Below are positions 1 through 8,975 of a DNA stretch of 64,000 nt, piece by piece. The DNA is from Pelagibacterium flavum (GTDB taxonomy: Bacteria > Pseudomonadota > Alphaproteobacteria > Rhizobiales > Devosiaceae): the NCBI RefSeq assembly GCF_025854335.1, contig NZ_CP107716.1, positions 861,001 to 925,000 of the forward strand. Direction: 5' to 3'. The translations under genes and the position numbers were made by a program. The first letter of the stretch is position 1; each line of letters starts with the position of its first letter. The notes beneath the pieces are model-generated. The model searched no databases. It saw nothing but the letters and a program-made list of their open reading frames with translations, and was not told the origin of the DNA.

Positions 1-1
1 G

Positions 2-52
2 GTCTTCCAACGGGCGTTTCGTGTCGCGCTGGGCGAAGAGGCGCTGACCTAG
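2..52 (+). CDS. 3' end of an unidentified gene (partial)
   Basis: An open frame enters the window at base 2 and stops at TAG 50-52, leaving 16 residues that end in GEEALT. Too little is present to name a family. A 54-bp gap with a ribosome-binding site follows before the next plus-strand gene, so this could be the tail of an upstream gene in the same direction. It could equally be a chance open frame. Confidence 0.3.
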   Translation, partial: VFQRAFRVALGEEALT

Positions 53-106
53 ACGAGCCCTGCTTCCGGCGGTATCAAAAACGGAGCCGCCGGGAGGAAA
101 TCGAAA

Positions 107-913
107 ATGCTCAAGAAGATCGTTATCGGCGTTCTGGTCTTTCTCATTATCGTTTATGGCGGGCTGCTCGCTTATCTCTATCTCAACCAGCGGGCGTTCT
201 TCTTCAATCCGGCCGGCGAGATTTTCGATCCCGCCGCCGTGGACCTCGATGCCGAGATCGTCACCATTCCGACGAGCGATGATGAGGTCATTACCGGCTG
301 GTACACACCGCCGGCTGGCGATGAACCAGTCATTTTGTATCTCAAGGGCAATTCGGGAAGCTTTTCGTCCGAATACGAGCGCTTCCTTTCGTTCACCGGG
401 GCGGGATACGGCTTTTTGTCGGTCGATTATCGCGGCTTTCCGCTGTCGCCGGGCGAAATCACCCAGGACAATCTTCTCGCCGATGCCCTTGCGGCGTTCG
501 ACTGGCTGGCTGAGCGCGAGGACGAGATCGTCGTCTGGGGGCGTTCATTGGGCGCTTCGCCCGCCGTTTGGGTGTCCAGCCAGCGCGCCGCGGAAGCGCT
601 TCTTTTGGAGACGCCGTTCTATTCGGCGGTGAGCGTGGCGGCGGAGCGCTACCCTTTTGCACCGGTCGCCTGGCTGATGCTCGATCAGTTCAGGTCCAAC
701 GACTGGATAGGTGCGGTCGACGAACCGGTGTTTGTGGCGCATGGCACCGCCGACCGGACGGTCAGCGTTTCGAATGGCGAGCGGCTCTTTGCCGAAGTGC
801 CAAATCCCTACGACATCTGGATCGAGGAGGGAGCAGACCATTCCGATCTCTGGGCACGAGGGATCTGGGAGCGGGCTCAGACGTTCTTTGCGGATACAGC
901 AGAGGGAGGCTGA
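107..913 (+). CDS. Membrane-anchored alpha/beta hydrolase
   Basis: Serine hydrolase of 268 aa with the fold of the BEM46/YfhR-like group; the substrate is unknown. Residues 5-27 form one hydrophobic segment, so the enzyme is probably tethered to the inner membrane. The nucleophile elbow GRSLG puts Ser147 as the catalytic serine. Asp216 (HGTADR) and His245 (GADHS) complete the triad, and GNSGS near 81-85 is the likely oxyanion region. GGGAGG lies just upstream of the ATG. The stop is one base before the start of the YCII gene, so the two are probably co-transcribed. A second hydrolase of the same architecture lies at 8976-9887 on the other strand. Confidence 0.85.
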   Translation: MLKKIVIGVLVFLIIVYGGLLAYLYLNQRAFFFNPAGEIFDPAAVDLDAEIVTIPTSDDEVITGWYTPPAGDEPVILYLKGNSGSFSSEYERFLSFTGAGYGFLSVDYRGFPLSPGEITQDNLLADALAAFDWLAEREDEIVVWGRSLGASPAVWVSSQRAAEALLLETPFYSAVSVAAERYPFAPVAWLMLDQFRSNDWIGAVDEPVFVAHGTADRTVSVSNGERLFAEVPNPYDIWIEEGADHSDLWARGIWERAQTFFADTAEGG

Positions 914-914
914 A

Positions 915-1259
915 ATGGCGAAATTTCTGGCGATCTATACAGGAACGGCGACGGCCGCCGAAAAAGCGCAGGCCGAAGGCCGGGTGGACGAAGCGGCGGG
1001 CATGAAAGCCTGGGGCGAATGGATGGAAGCCAACGCATCGCGCATTGTCGATCCGGGCGGGCCGCTGGGCAAGACAAAGAAGGTCGGCCCAGACGGTGTT
1101 GCCGACATCACCAACACAGCCGCGGCTTACGTAATCGTCGAAGCGGCGGACCACGCGGCCGCGGCCGAAATGTTTCGCAATCACGCCCATTTCACCCATT
1201 TTCCGGGCGAAGGCGTTGAGGTGATGCCGATCCTCGAAATGCCGGGAGTTCAAAAATAA
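915..1259 (+). CDS. YCII-related domain protein
   Basis: Small cytoplasmic protein of 114 aa beginning MAKFLAIYTG, with a ferredoxin-like alpha/beta pattern of the YCII/DGPF type. The family has no settled biochemical role. The start at 915 was chosen because a GGGAGG ribosome-binding site precedes it and the protein then begins in the usual YCII way. The same frame is open further upstream, but that part overlaps the hydrolase. It starts one base after the hydrolase stop, indicating translational coupling. A strong hairpin terminator follows immediately. Confidence 0.75.
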   Translation: MAKFLAIYTGTATAAEKAQAEGRVDEAAGMKAWGEWMEANASRIVDPGGPLGKTKKVGPDGVADITNTAAAYVIVEAADHAAAAEMFRNHAHFTHFPGEGVEVMPILEMPGVQK

Positions 1260-1288
1260 AAACGCCGCCCCAAAGGACGGCGTTTTTC
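1257..1288 (+). terminator. Bidirectional intrinsic terminator
   Basis: The stem AACGCCG (1261-1267) pairs with CGGCGTT (1278-1284), with two more C-G pairs closing an AAA loop. A runs on the left and T runs on the right let it work in both directions. It separates the plus-strand YCII gene from the minus-strand rpsU. Confidence 0.85.
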
Positions 1289-1350
1289 TGCAAATACGTT
1301 CATGTCGAACAGTCGCAGATGCAAGAGATTTCGCGCTTTGCGAAGCCCTC

Positions 1351-1575
1351 TTAGCGACGACCGCCGGTTACAACACCAGCCTCGCGCTGTGCACGCTTAC
1401 GAGCAAGCTTGCGGGCCCGGCGGATCGCCTCGGCCTTCTGCCGTGCCTTCTTTTCAGAAGGCTTCTCGTAATAGTTGCGCAGCTTCATTTCGCGAAACAC
1501 ACCTTCGCGCTGCAACTTCTTTTTCAGCGCCCGAAGCGCCTGATCGACATTGTTATCGCGAACGACTACTTGCAC
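1351..1575 (-). CDS. rpsU: 30S ribosomal protein S21
   Basis: bS21 is a small basic protein of the 30S platform near the anti-Shine-Dalgarno helix. The 74-aa product begins [12 protein letters not shown] and is dense in Lys and Arg toward its C-terminus ([12 protein letters not shown]), as in the alphaproteobacterial family. I chose the GTG at 1575 because it gives the family's usual N-terminus. A GTG at 1584 would add three residues (MFR) and overlaps the AGGGCGG ribosome-binding site. The gene stands alone, with a terminator downstream and purK further upstream on the same strand. Confidence 0.93.
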   Translation of the reverse strand: MQVVVRDNNVDQALRALKKKLQREGVFREMKLRNYYEKPSEKKARQKAEAIRRARKLARKRAQREAGVVTGGRR

Positions 1576-1736
1576 GCGGAACACCCGCCCTTTCGGTTAG
1601 AATTTCGGCTGATATCAAACGCCGGAGGCCAAAAGCAATCCAGCGCCGACCGACACTTGCCGGTCACCGTGGCCGCGGTAGTTACCAGAAGAGTCCGGTC
1701 ATGTCCACCGGTGAGGCCCGGAATCTGTGCTTTTTG

Positions 1737-2831
1737 TCAGTTTTCGGGGAACCTGACGATATTGAGGTGGCCCATCTTGCGCCCGGCCCGCGCTTCGGCC
1801 TTGCCATAGACGTGGGGCTGGGTGCCGCCGGTCGCGCGCGCGGCTGTGGCAAAGATTTCCTCGCCCAGCAGGTTTTCCATGACCACCCCCGCCAGACGGG
1901 TCGTATCGCCCAGCGGCCAGCCGCAGATGGCGCGGATATGATTCTCAAACTGGTCGGTGACGCAGACCGCTTGGGTCCAATGGCCCGAATTGTGGACCCG
2001 GGGGGCGATTTCGTTGACCAGAATCTGAGGATCGTCGCCATCGGACACGACAAAAAACTCGACGCCCATGGTGCCGACGTAATCGAGCGCTGTGGCAATG
2101 TCGCTGGCAACAGCCTTGGCCTTGATCACCACGGCATCGGAAACCGTGGCGGGCAGGGTCGAGGTCTTGAGTATGTGATTGCGGTGGATGTTCTCCGCCG
2201 GATCGTAGGTGACCACGGATCCATTGGCGCCGCGCACCACGATGACCGAGATTTCCTTTTCGAACGGGATATAGGCTTCAAGCACCAGTGGCGCACCGGG
2301 TTCGAGTTCGGCAAAAGCGCCTTCGAGATCGTCGGGCTTGCCGATCATGCGCTGGCCCTTGCCGTCATAGCCCAGCCGTGTGGTCTTGAGGACGGCGGGA
2401 AGACCGATCTCGGCAACGGCCGCCTTGAGCTCTTCGAGACTGCCGACAGGGCGGTAGGGCGCGATGGCGACGCCTGTGCGGCTGAGGAAAGCCTTTTCGG
2501 CCAAACGGTCCTGGCTGACTTCGAGGGCTTTGGCGCCCGGGCGCAGCGGCACGTTGTCGGCGATGACTTTCGCCGTTGCCAGGGGAACGTTTTCGAACTC
2601 GTAGGTCACAACGTCGACACCGCCGGCAAAGGCCCGCAGCGCCGCGACATCGTCATAGCCTGCGACGGTTTTTGTCGGGGTGACATCGAAGGCGGGGCTT
2701 TCGGGATCGGGGCAGAAGATATGAGTTTTCATGCCCAACTGGCTTGCCGCAAGCGAGAGCATGCGCCCGAGCTGTCCGCCGCCCAGAATACCGATGGAAC
2801 TGCCGGGCTGGAGTGGGTGGCTGTCAGTCAT
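1737..2831 (-). CDS. purK: 5-(carboxyamino)imidazole ribonucleotide synthase
   Basis: PurK carboxylates AIR to N5-CAIR using ATP and bicarbonate in de novo purine synthesis. The 364-aa protein carries the ATP-grasp features: [12 protein letters not shown] near residues 14-25, the nucleotide-binding middle ([12 protein letters not shown]) and the metal-binding [13 protein letters not shown] motif near the C-terminus. The ATG at 2831 overlaps the purE stop by 8 bases, so the pair is translationally coupled. The same frame is open 75 bases further upstream, but that part lies inside purE and does not resemble PurK. Antisense frames over this gene are GC-bias shadows. Confidence 0.96.
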   Translation of the reverse strand: MTDSHPLQPGSSIGILGGGQLGRMLSLAASQLGMKTHIFCPDPESPAFDVTPTKTVAGYDDVAALRAFAGGVDVVTYEFENVPLATAKVIADNVPLRPGAKALEVSQDRLAEKAFLSRTGVAIAPYRPVGSLEELKAAVAEIGLPAVLKTTRLGYDGKGQRMIGKPDDLEGAFAELEPGAPLVLEAYIPFEKEISVIVVRGANGSVVTYDPAENIHRNHILKTSTLPATVSDAVVIKAKAVASDIATALDYVGTMGVEFFVVSDGDDPQILVNEIAPRVHNSGHWTQAVCVTDQFENHIRAICGWPLGDTTRLAGVVMENLLGEEIFATAARATGGTQPHVYGKAEARAGRKMGHLNIVRFPEN

Positions 2832-3318
2832 CGTCCTTGGGGAACTCCGCAACTGCGTTGGTCTGGCGAGTGCGCCACTCGGTGAGCCGGGCCGCCAGTT
2901 CCTCATCGGCGAGCGAAAGGATCGAGGCGGCCAGTAGTGCGGCGTTGATCGCGCCCGCCTTGCCGATGGCCAGGGTGCCGACCGGCACGCCGCCGGGCAT
3001 CTGGACGATGGAGAGCAGGCTGTCCTGTCCGTGAAGCGCTTTGCTTTCCACAGGCACGCCCAGAACCGGCAATGTGGTCATCGAGGCGATCATGCCGGGC
3101 AGATGGGCCGCGCCGCCGGCTCCTGCGATAATGACCTGAAACCCATCCTCGCGCGCCGTTGTGGCGAAATCGACCATGCGCAGCGGCGTGCGGTGGGCCG
3201 AGACGATACGCGCCTCGTAATCGAGCCTGAGCGCTTCGAGCGTTTCGGCGGCAAAGCGCATCGTGGGCCAATCCGACTGGCTGCCCATGACGATGGCGAT
3301 AGGGGGAGATGAAACCAA
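2824..3318 (-). CDS. purE: N5-carboxyaminoimidazole ribonucleotide mutase
   Basis: PurE converts the PurK product N5-CAIR to CAIR, the next step of purine biosynthesis. The sequence shows [12 protein letters not shown] at the N-terminus, the SAHRTP active-site loop, [11 protein letters not shown] and the GVPV...[19 protein letters not shown] signature. I placed the start at TTG 3318 ([13 protein letters not shown]), with GAGGGT about 7 bases upstream. A TTG at 3333 would add five residues. The gene leads a two-gene purE-purK operon on the minus strand, and no other pur genes are in the window. Confidence 0.95.
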   Translation of the reverse strand: MVSSPPIAIVMGSQSDWPTMRFAAETLEALRLDYEARIVSAHRTPLRMVDFATTAREDGFQVIIAGAGGAAHLPGMIASMTTLPVLGVPVESKALHGQDSLLSIVQMPGGVPVGTLAIGKAGAINAALLAASILSLADEELAARLTEWRTRQTNAVAEFPKDDD

Positions 3319-3471
3319 GAGCCCGACCCTCAATTGGCTAAAGCGTGGCTGTATCCGATAAGCCCAAAAGGTTCAAGACGCCGCGTCGATCAGCAGAGCA
3401 GGGAACGAAATTCAAGTGCGTGGCGTTTTCAGGTCGCGGGGTCCTTGAGGGCTTGGATTGGGAAACAGTAA

Positions 3472-5736
3472 ATGGACACGAAACCGTCGGTAGCTCCGGC
3501 GCCGTCGCTGCTTGGCATCCAGCCTCTAACGGCGATCCTGACCTTTGTTCTGATTGTAGCCGTGCTCTATCTGGGGCGCGGTATTTTCGTGCCGCTGGTT
3601 CTCGCCGTGCTGCTCGCCTTTGCGCTGGGTCCGGTCGTTCACAGCCTGCGCCGGGTCGGAACGCCCCATATCGTTGCCGTCATTGCTTCGGTGCTGGCCG
3701 TCATCACGCTGATTTCGGGTGTGGCTTATCTGGCGTTTTCCCAGATGCTCTCGCTCGCGTCCGATCTGCCGCGCTATCAGGCGACGATCAGCGAAAAGCT
3801 GCGCATGCTACAGGAGACATTGGGAGGCGGGCAGGTCATCGACAGGCTGGTCTCCACGATCGAGCGGCTGGGCGCGCAGGTGGAGGCCAATGCCGAGAGC
3901 TTGGCCGAGCAAGGCCCCGAACCCATCCAGGTGGTCATTGCCGATGACGGTATGGGGTCACTCGAAACTGCCCAGGCGGTTTTTTTCTCGATCATCGGCC
4001 CGCTCGCATCGGTTCTGATCGTCACGATCTTTGTCATTTTCCTGCTGCTCGAGCGCGAAGAATTGCGCGACCGGTTTCTCAAACTGGCCAGCCGCGGCGA
4101 TCTGCGCGCCAGCACCGAGGCCATGAACGAAGCCAGCGCCCGGGTCGGGCGCTACCTTCTGGCGCAGGCAACGATCAGTGCCGGTTATGGGACGCTGTTC
4201 GGGGCGGGGCTGCTTGTCCTTGGGGTGCCCAATGCGATCTTGTGGGGCCTGCTGGCGAGCGTGTTTCGCTATATCCCGTTCGTGGGCACACTGATGATCG
4301 CCACCATCCCGATCCTGCTCTCGATTGCTGTCGATCCGGGTTGGACGATGCTGTTCGGGGTCATCGGGCTCTATCTGGTGCTTGAAATCGTTTCCAACAA
4401 CATCATCGAACCCAGGCTTTACGGGACCTCGACGGGGCTGACCCCTTTGGCCGTGCTGGTTGCGGCCATGTTCTGGGCCACGCTCTGGGGTCCGATCGGT
4501 CTGATCGTTTCCATGCCGTTGACGGTGTGCATTGTGGTTATGGCGCGTTATGTGCCGGGCCTGGGCTTTATCGAAACCATACTTGGCAGTGCACCCGTTC
4601 TGCTGCCGCAGGAGCGGTTCTACCAACGATTGATCTCTGGAAACGTCGAGGAGGCGATCGAGCTGGCCGACCGGGAGATTGAAAAGGACGGCGTTGCCGC
4701 GTTTTACGACGATATCGCGGTTCCGGCCCTGCGGTTGGCCGAAGCCGATATCGCCGGCGATCTTGCCGATCCCTCGCACCGCCACCGAGTCGTTGAAACG
4801 CTCGCGGAGGTGCTCGACGACATTGCCGAGGCGGCGCCCGGAACGGTTGAGGACAGCACGCGGGTTCGGATCTTCGGCGGCAAAACCGAGCTCGATCAAG
4901 CCATGGCGTTCATGGTGGCCGAACGGGTGCGGGCCCGCGGCTTTTCTGCTCAGGTGATGGCACCGGTGGCGCTGCGCAAAGAGGGCATCGCCCAAATGGA
5001 CCTGTCGCAAACAGACGTGGCGTGCCTTTGCTATCTTGGCGAAAAGCCCGACGTCTATGCCCGCTACGCGGCACGCCGTCTCAAGCGGATACGACCGGAA
5101 ATGGTAGTGGTCGCCGGCTATTTCCATCCCGACTACGACGCTGGACAGCGCGACGGTGGCGCCGACGAGATCGATGTTCTGGCTCATTCAATCGGTCTGG
5201 CAGAGCATGCGATCGCGCTGGCGCTGGGCGACAATGACGAACCGGTTGCCGATGATTCGGGGGGCGTTCCACATTTGCGTCTGTCGGCCCGGGCCATTTC
5301 GGATCAAGCGGCTGCGGACCCTGACATCGCCCGGTCCTTGCGCCGGCTGGCTCGCTCGGCCAAGACCACGGTGGCAATGGTAACCGTGGTGCCGTTGTCC
5401 GATTCAGCCAGAGACGAGCTGAAAAGAAGCCATGCCGAGCATCTGGCTCATGCGGTGCTCGAACGGTCGGGCACATTGATTATCGACGATCTGCAGCATT
5501 CGCCCTACGCCCATCTGCGCAGCGTGGTGGAAAGCGGGGTTCGGGCCTATGCGGGTGTGCCCATTCCGCTTGGCGACGGACAATTGGGTGCAGTACTGGC
5601 GATTTTTGACCAGGAACCCCGGCTTTACGACGAGGCGCAGATCGATCTGCTCGAAAAGGCCAGCTTGCCGATCACCAGAGAGGTCAGGGATATTCTGGTG
5701 CGTCGGGCGGCCGAGGAAAAGGAAGTTATCGACTAG
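3472..5736 (+). CDS. AI-2E family (PerM/YdiK) membrane protein with long cytoplasmic C-terminal extension
   Basis: Residues 1-360 are a typical AI-2E family transporter or permease: hydrophobic helices at about 15-80, a soluble loop at about 95-160, and further helices at about 165-345 with the conserved PFVGTL and NNIIEPRLYG motifs. Family members are usually about 350 aa; this one is 754. The extra 390 residues are soluble and mostly acidic. The part after residue 690 (YAGVPIPLGDGQLGAVLAIFD) reads like the core of a GAF domain. Transport substrate is unknown, and several relatives are Na+/H+ antiporters rather than AI-2 exporters. It stands alone, with a 3' end that faces the siderophore-interacting protein gene only 14 bases away. 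Confidence 0.85.
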   Translation: MDTKPSVAPAPSLLGIQPLTAILTFVLIVAVLYLGRGIFVPLVLAVLLAFALGPVVHSLRRVGTPHIVAVIASVLAVITLISGVAYLAFSQMLSLASDLPRYQATISEKLRMLQETLGGGQVIDRLVSTIERLGAQVEANAESLAEQGPEPIQVVIADDGMGSLETAQAVFFSIIGPLASVLIVTIFVIFLLLEREELRDRFLKLASRGDLRASTEAMNEASARVGRYLLAQATISAGYGTLFGAGLLVLGVPNAILWGLLASVFRYIPFVGTLMIATIPILLSIAVDPGWTMLFGVIGLYLVLEIVSNNIIEPRLYGTSTGLTPLAVLVAAMFWATLWGPIGLIVSMPLTVCIVVMARYVPGLGFIETILGSAPVLLPQERFYQRLISGNVEEAIELADREIEKDGVAAFYDDIAVPALRLAEADIAGDLADPSHRHRVVETLAEVLDDIAEAAPGTVEDSTRVRIFGGKTELDQAMAFMVAERVRARGFSAQVMAPVALRKEGIAQMDLSQTDVACLCYLGEKPDVYARYAARRLKRIRPEMVVVAGYFHPDYDAGQRDGGADEIDVLAHSIGLAEHAIALALGDNDEPVADDSGGVPHLRLSARAISDQAAADPDIARSLRRLARSAKTTVAMVTVVPLSDSARDELKRSHAEHLAHAVLERSGTLIIDDLQHSPYAHLRSVVESGVRAYAGVPIPLGDGQLGAVLAIFDQEPRLYDEAQIDLLEKASLPITREVRDILVRRAAEEKEVID

Positions 5737-5750
5737 GGTCTTCGTTGCCG

Positions 5751-6563
5751 TCAGTGGGCGTGGCCGTCGTCGAAGTCCTCGCTTCCAGCCTGCCAGTAGC
5801 CGGCCGCCTTGATCCAGTCGGGGTTGTGGCCGCGCTCGCCCACCATATGGCTGCGCACGGCTTTGCTCATGGCGCCTTCGCCGGCAACAAAAACGTAGCC
5901 GTCGCCATTGGGCAGATCGAGCCCCTGAACAGCACCAAGCAGCTTGTCGTAATCGCCAGGCGCGGCGCCCTCGCGGCTCAGCCAATGGATTTCGGCCCCT
6001 TCGGGGGCGTCAATTTTCTGGATTTCGCTATTGTCGGCAATCTCGATGACGGCGATGGCGCGTGCATCGCGCGGCAATTCCTCGAGCCTGCGGGAAATGG
6101 CGGGCAGGGCGGTTTCATCGCCAACCAGCAAATACCAATCGAAATCGCCCCGGACGACGAACGATCCGCGCGGGCCACCCACGCCTATCGTGTCGCCGGG
6201 CCGGGCCATCTCCGCCCAGCTCGATGCCGGACCGTCGCCATGCAGCACGAAATCGATGGTCAGGGTGCGCGCTGCGTTGTCATAGTGGCGTGGAGTATAA
6301 TCGCGGGATTCGGGGCGTTTGCCATCGGGAAAGACCAGCCCGTTTTCCCCTCTTGTCGGCACGGGAAAGTCGGCTGAGCCCTTTTCGGGGAAAAACACCT
6401 TGCAATGATCGTCATAGGCGAGGGAGACGAAGCTCTCGAAATCGTCCGAGGTCAGCGTGATCCGCGCCATTTTCGGCGTGATGCGCTCGGATTTGAGGAC
6501 CTTTGCAACCCTGAATTTGAGTTCATGGCGAACACGTTCGACAATACGGGTATGTTGGGTCAT
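5751..6563 (-). CDS. Siderophore-interacting protein (FAD-dependent ferric reductase, ViuB/SIP family)
   Basis: Cytoplasmic flavin reductase that releases iron from ferric siderophores. The 270-aa protein has the FAD-binding RDYTPR motif at 87-92, a following glycine-rich GVGGPRGSF at 127-135, and the SIP nucleotide-binding half with LVGDETALPA (about 146-155) and FVAGEGAMSKAVR. The C-terminal GYWQAG is also typical of SIP proteins. An ATG at 6563 starts it. A TGA-N9-TCA element lies 44 bases upstream (6607-6621), consistent with iron control by RirA. No transporter is adjacent; the only other iron gene in the window is the binding protein at 44.6 kb. Confidence 0.9.
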   Translation of the reverse strand: MTQHTRIVERVRHELKFRVAKVLKSERITPKMARITLTSDDFESFVSLAYDDHCKVFFPEKGSADFPVPTRGENGLVFPDGKRPESRDYTPRHYDNAARTLTIDFVLHGDGPASSWAEMARPGDTIGVGGPRGSFVVRGDFDWYLLVGDETALPAISRRLEELPRDARAIAVIEIADNSEIQKIDAPEGAEIHWLSREGAAPGDYDKLLGAVQGLDLPNGDGYVFVAGEGAMSKAVRSHMVGERGHNPDWIKAAGYWQAGSEDFDDGHAH

Positions 6564-6606
6564 CTCAGATCATCCTCAAAAAGCTCAATGAGGGACGTAC
6601 AAATGA

Positions 6607-6621
6607 TGATGGAAGAAGTCA
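6607..6621. promoter_or_regulatory. RirA-type iron-responsive site (TGA-N9-TCA) upstream of the SIP gene
   Basis: TGA (6607-6609), nine bases, then TCA (6619-6621). This matches the core of the rhizobial IRO box bound by RirA. It lies 44 bases upstream of the SIP start codon. The core alone is short, so chance is possible; support comes from the same element at the same distance from the other iron gene at 44.5 kb. Confidence 0.4.
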
Positions 6622-6634
6622 ACTTAACTTAATG

Positions 6635-6850
6635 TCACGCGATTATGTCGGGCAGGATGATCCGTTCGATGGCGACGATCCGATCCTTGAGAGCCAGTTT
6701 GCGCTTCTTGAGGCGCTGGAGCAGCGTGATGTCGGCCAGTCCGGACGCGGCGAGCGTGTGGATCGCTGCGTCGAGATCGGCGTGTTCCTGGCGTTTGGTG
6801 GCCAATTCAAGCCCAAGCCGGGCCTCGGTTTCCTTGTCCAATGGCAGCAT
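6635..6850 (-). CDS. YdcH/DUF465 family small coiled-coil protein
   Basis: A 71-aa protein beginning MLPLDKETEARLGLELATKRQEHADLDAAIHTL and ending with a basic helix (LQRLKKRKLALKDRI). The two-helix heptad pattern and the KKRKLALKD motif are typical of DUF465, whose function is unknown. I chose the ATG at 6850; the longer frame to 6922 adds residues unlike the family. It is divergent to a second DUF465 gene that begins 115 bases away. Confidence 0.8.
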   Translation of the reverse strand: MLPLDKETEARLGLELATKRQEHADLDAAIHTLAASGLADITLLQRLKKRKLALKDRIVAIERIILPDIIA

Positions 6851-6964
6851 AATCGTTTTCCCCCACAGGACCGCACTCCATATCCTTTCTGCCACAGATT
6901 TGCCATTGGACAAAGGCCGCAAAGAATGTGACGATACCGTCGTCCAATGATGAAAGGAGTGGCC

Positions 6965-7141
6965 ATGACCTCACAGACTTACATCACTTCCCTGGAGCGG
7001 CGGCATCAGGATTTGGAACGAAAGATCAGCGAAGAAATGCGCCATCCGGCTCGCGATGCGCTGCTGATTGCCGCTCTAAAGCGCAAGAAACTTGAACTCA
7101 AGGACCAGCTGGTGCGCGTCCAGCACGAGACCGCTCATTAA
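6965..7141 (+). CDS. Second YdcH/DUF465 family protein
   Basis: A 58-aa helical protein (MTSQTYITSLERRHQDLERKI...) ending in the family motif ALKRKKLELKDQL. The ATG at 6965 has an excellent ribosome-binding site (AAAGGAG, 6-7 bases upstream); an in-frame ATG at 6947 lacks one. It is transcribed away from the DUF465 gene at 6635-6850. Role unknown. A terminator hairpin follows at 7171. Confidence 0.8.
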   Translation: MTSQTYITSLERRHQDLERKISEEMRHPARDALLIAALKRKKLELKDQLVRVQHETAH

Positions 7142-7170
7142 GGTCCACCCGTAAACTTGCGATTTCTGTG

Positions 7171-7200
7171 AGGCCACGGCGAAAGCTGCGGCCTTTTTTA
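7171..7200 (+). terminator. Intrinsic terminator after the DUF465 gene
   Basis: The hairpin AGGCCACGGC-GAAA-GCTGCGGCCT, with one internal mismatch and a GAAA tetraloop, is followed by TTTTT. It also lies at the 3' side of the minus-strand TauE gene. Confidence 0.75.
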
Positions 7201-7210
7201 TTGCCCGGTT

Positions 7211-8008
7211 TCAGGCGAAAAACGATCCTGTGACTCCGTCATAGATCAGCTTGAGTGCCAGTAGGAAGATCAGGACATAGGCGATCCGGTAAAACAGGCC
7301 CGCATCGATGCGCCTGACCAGAAATACGCCCAGCACCATGCCGATGATCGCCACAGGCATGAGATAGATCGCGGCCTGCATGTTGGGGAGCGAAAGCTGG
7401 CCGAGCACGAAATAGAACGGAATCTTGCTGGCGTTGACCACGGCAAAGAACACGGCGTTGGTGCCGGCAAAAAGCGTTGGCCGCAGCCGCATGGGCAGCA
7501 TGTAGATCTGGACCGGCGGGCCGCCGGTGTGGCTGACAAAGCTGGTAAACCCCGCAATGGCGCCCCAGAATGTTCCCCAGGGCCGCGATGGCGGCAGGCC
7601 TTCGAGCTTCTTGCGCAGCGGCAGCCATGCATCGAGCACGAAGGCCAGGGTAATCAGGCCGATGGCGAGACGGACCATGGATTCGCTGACGACCGCCGAA
7701 AGCGAGAACGCGATCAGCGTGCCGACCATGGCGCCGGGCAATAGAATCCAGAACACTTTCCAATCGACTTCGCGCCGATAGGCGATCAGCGCGATAACGT
7801 CCATCGCAATCAGCAGGGGCAGCATCATCCCGGCGGCATCGCGGGCCGGCATTACGAGGGTGAGCAGCGGTACGCCGACGACGCCCAGGCTCGCGACCAG
7901 ACCCGATTTCGACAGTGCGACAAGAAAGACTGCGAGTGCAGCGACAAGAAAGAACGTCAATTGGAGCTTGGGAATTGGATCAGGAACGGAGCGGCATAGC
8001 GCGGGCAA
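7211..8008 (-). CDS. Sulfite exporter TauE/SafE family membrane protein
   Basis: Integral membrane protein of 265 aa with about eight hydrophobic helices in two repeats, as in TauE/SafE (DUF81) proteins that move small sulfur or organic anions. Conserved family features include FLVALSKSGL at the first repeat and GFTSFVSHTGGPPVQIY at the second. The open frame begins at TTG 8008; the protein may really begin at a later TTG giving LTFFLVAALAVFL, since the first 16 residues look poorly conserved. Substrate cannot be read from sequence. No partner gene is adjacent. Confidence 0.85.
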   Translation of the reverse strand: MPALCRSVPDPIPKLQLTFFLVAALAVFLVALSKSGLVASLGVVGVPLLTLVMPARDAAGMMLPLLIAMDVIALIAYRREVDWKVFWILLPGAMVGTLIAFSLSAVVSESMVRLAIGLITLAFVLDAWLPLRKKLEGLPPSRPWGTFWGAIAGFTSFVSHTGGPPVQIYMLPMRLRPTLFAGTNAVFFAVVNASKIPFYFVLGQLSLPNMQAAIYLMPVAIIGMVLGVFLVRRIDAGLFYRIAYVLIFLLALKLIYDGVTGSFFA

Positions 8009-8061
8009 ATGCGCTCGATGTCAAGGCCGGCGGCAAGAGCAGCCCTGTGCGTTGGGGGCTC

Positions 8062-8102
8062 CAAACGAAAAGCGGCCCGCTGCGGTGGGCAGCGGGCCGC
8101 TT
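8062..8102 (-). terminator. Strong intrinsic terminator of the DUF1013 gene
   Basis: A perfect 14-bp stem (8070-8083 with 8089-8102) encloses a 5-base loop. On the minus strand it is followed by TTTTCGTTT. It lies 22 bases after the DUF1013 stop codon. Confidence 0.9.
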
Positions 8103-8123
8103 AAAGCACAACGGCAGGAAAAC

Positions 8124-8855
8124 CTAGTCGCGATCGTCCGCGTCGGCGTCGGCGCCCTTGAGCGATTTGAGCTTGGCAAAGACCGATTCGGCCTCGCGCT
8201 CGGCGTCGTAATTGTCCTGAGCGGGCGTGTGTGCTGGCTCTTCGCCTTCCTGGGGCTCGTACTGGGCGCGGTTGAGCGCTTCCTCGGCGGTCATCAGACG
8301 TGTGCCTTCGGGTGCATCTTCTGCGATGCCGGCGGTGCGAGCCGCCTTGCGCACTTCCATGTCCAGCTCCATCTGCGAGCAGAGCCCGAGCGTTACCGGG
8401 TCCATGGCGGTCAGATTGGCGGCGTTCCAATGGGTATTTTCACGCACCGATTCGATTGTCGACTTGGTGGTGCCCACAAGGCGCATGATCTGGGCGTCCT
8501 TGAGTTCGGGATGGTTGCGGACCAGCCATTTGATGGCGTTGGGGCGCTCGTGGCGGCGCGAGGTCGGTGTATAGCGCGGGCCGCGGCGCTTGGGCGCAGC
8601 GACCTTGACCTTGGGCTCGGAAACCCGAAGCCTGTAATTTTCGTCGGCTTCGCCCTTGGCGATCTCGTCGCGTGTTATCTGCCCGTTCTGGATCGGATTC
8701 ACCCCGCGGATGCCGCCGGCTACGTCGCCATCGGCGATGCCCTGGACCTCGAGCGGATGAAGGGTGCAGAAATCGGCGATCTGCTTGAAGGTCAGCCCGG
8801 TGTTTTCGACCAGCCAGACGGCGGTCGCCTTGGGCATGAGCAATTGTGTGGCCAT
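8124..8855 (-). CDS. trcR: DUF1013 (TrcR-type) cell-cycle transcriptional regulator
   Basis: DUF1013 proteins are confined to Alphaproteobacteria and are named in databases as the cell-cycle regulator TrcR. The 243-aa protein begins MATQLLMPKATAVWLV, has a helix-turn-helix-like stretch (LTFKQIADFCTLHPLEVQGIAD), a second one around AIKWLVRNHPELKDAQIMRLVGTTKSTI, and an acidic C-terminal tail. The ATG at 8855 was chosen because AGGAGA lies 9 bases upstream; the longer frame to 8912 is not conserved. It is monocistronic. With RcdA 3 kb away and a CtrA-type site at 54 kb it fits a CtrA-circuit alphaproteobacterium. The family assignment is firm; the gene symbol is less so. Confidence 0.8.
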   Translation of the reverse strand: MATQLLMPKATAVWLVENTGLTFKQIADFCTLHPLEVQGIADGDVAGGIRGVNPIQNGQITRDEIAKGEADENYRLRVSEPKVKVAAPKRRGPRYTPTSRRHERPNAIKWLVRNHPELKDAQIMRLVGTTKSTIESVRENTHWNAANLTAMDPVTLGLCSQMELDMEVRKAARTAGIAEDAPEGTRLMTAEEALNRAQYEPQEGEEPAHTPAQDNYDAEREAESVFAKLKSLKGADADADDRD

Positions 8856-8975
8856 GGATAAATCTCTCCTGTGCTGCGGCCCGGCGTTCCTCCGGACCGC
8901 CCGCCTCGCCAATCTGGGATGAGGGGGAATTTGACCGTTAATATAGGGGTCAAATGCCTATCATGCAATCAGCAA

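Noticed and set aside
1302..2885. 527-aa open frame on the plus strand
   Set aside because: It lies antisense to purK and rpsU, which have clear family motifs. Such long mirror frames are expected from codon bias in GC-rich DNA, and this one shows no domain.
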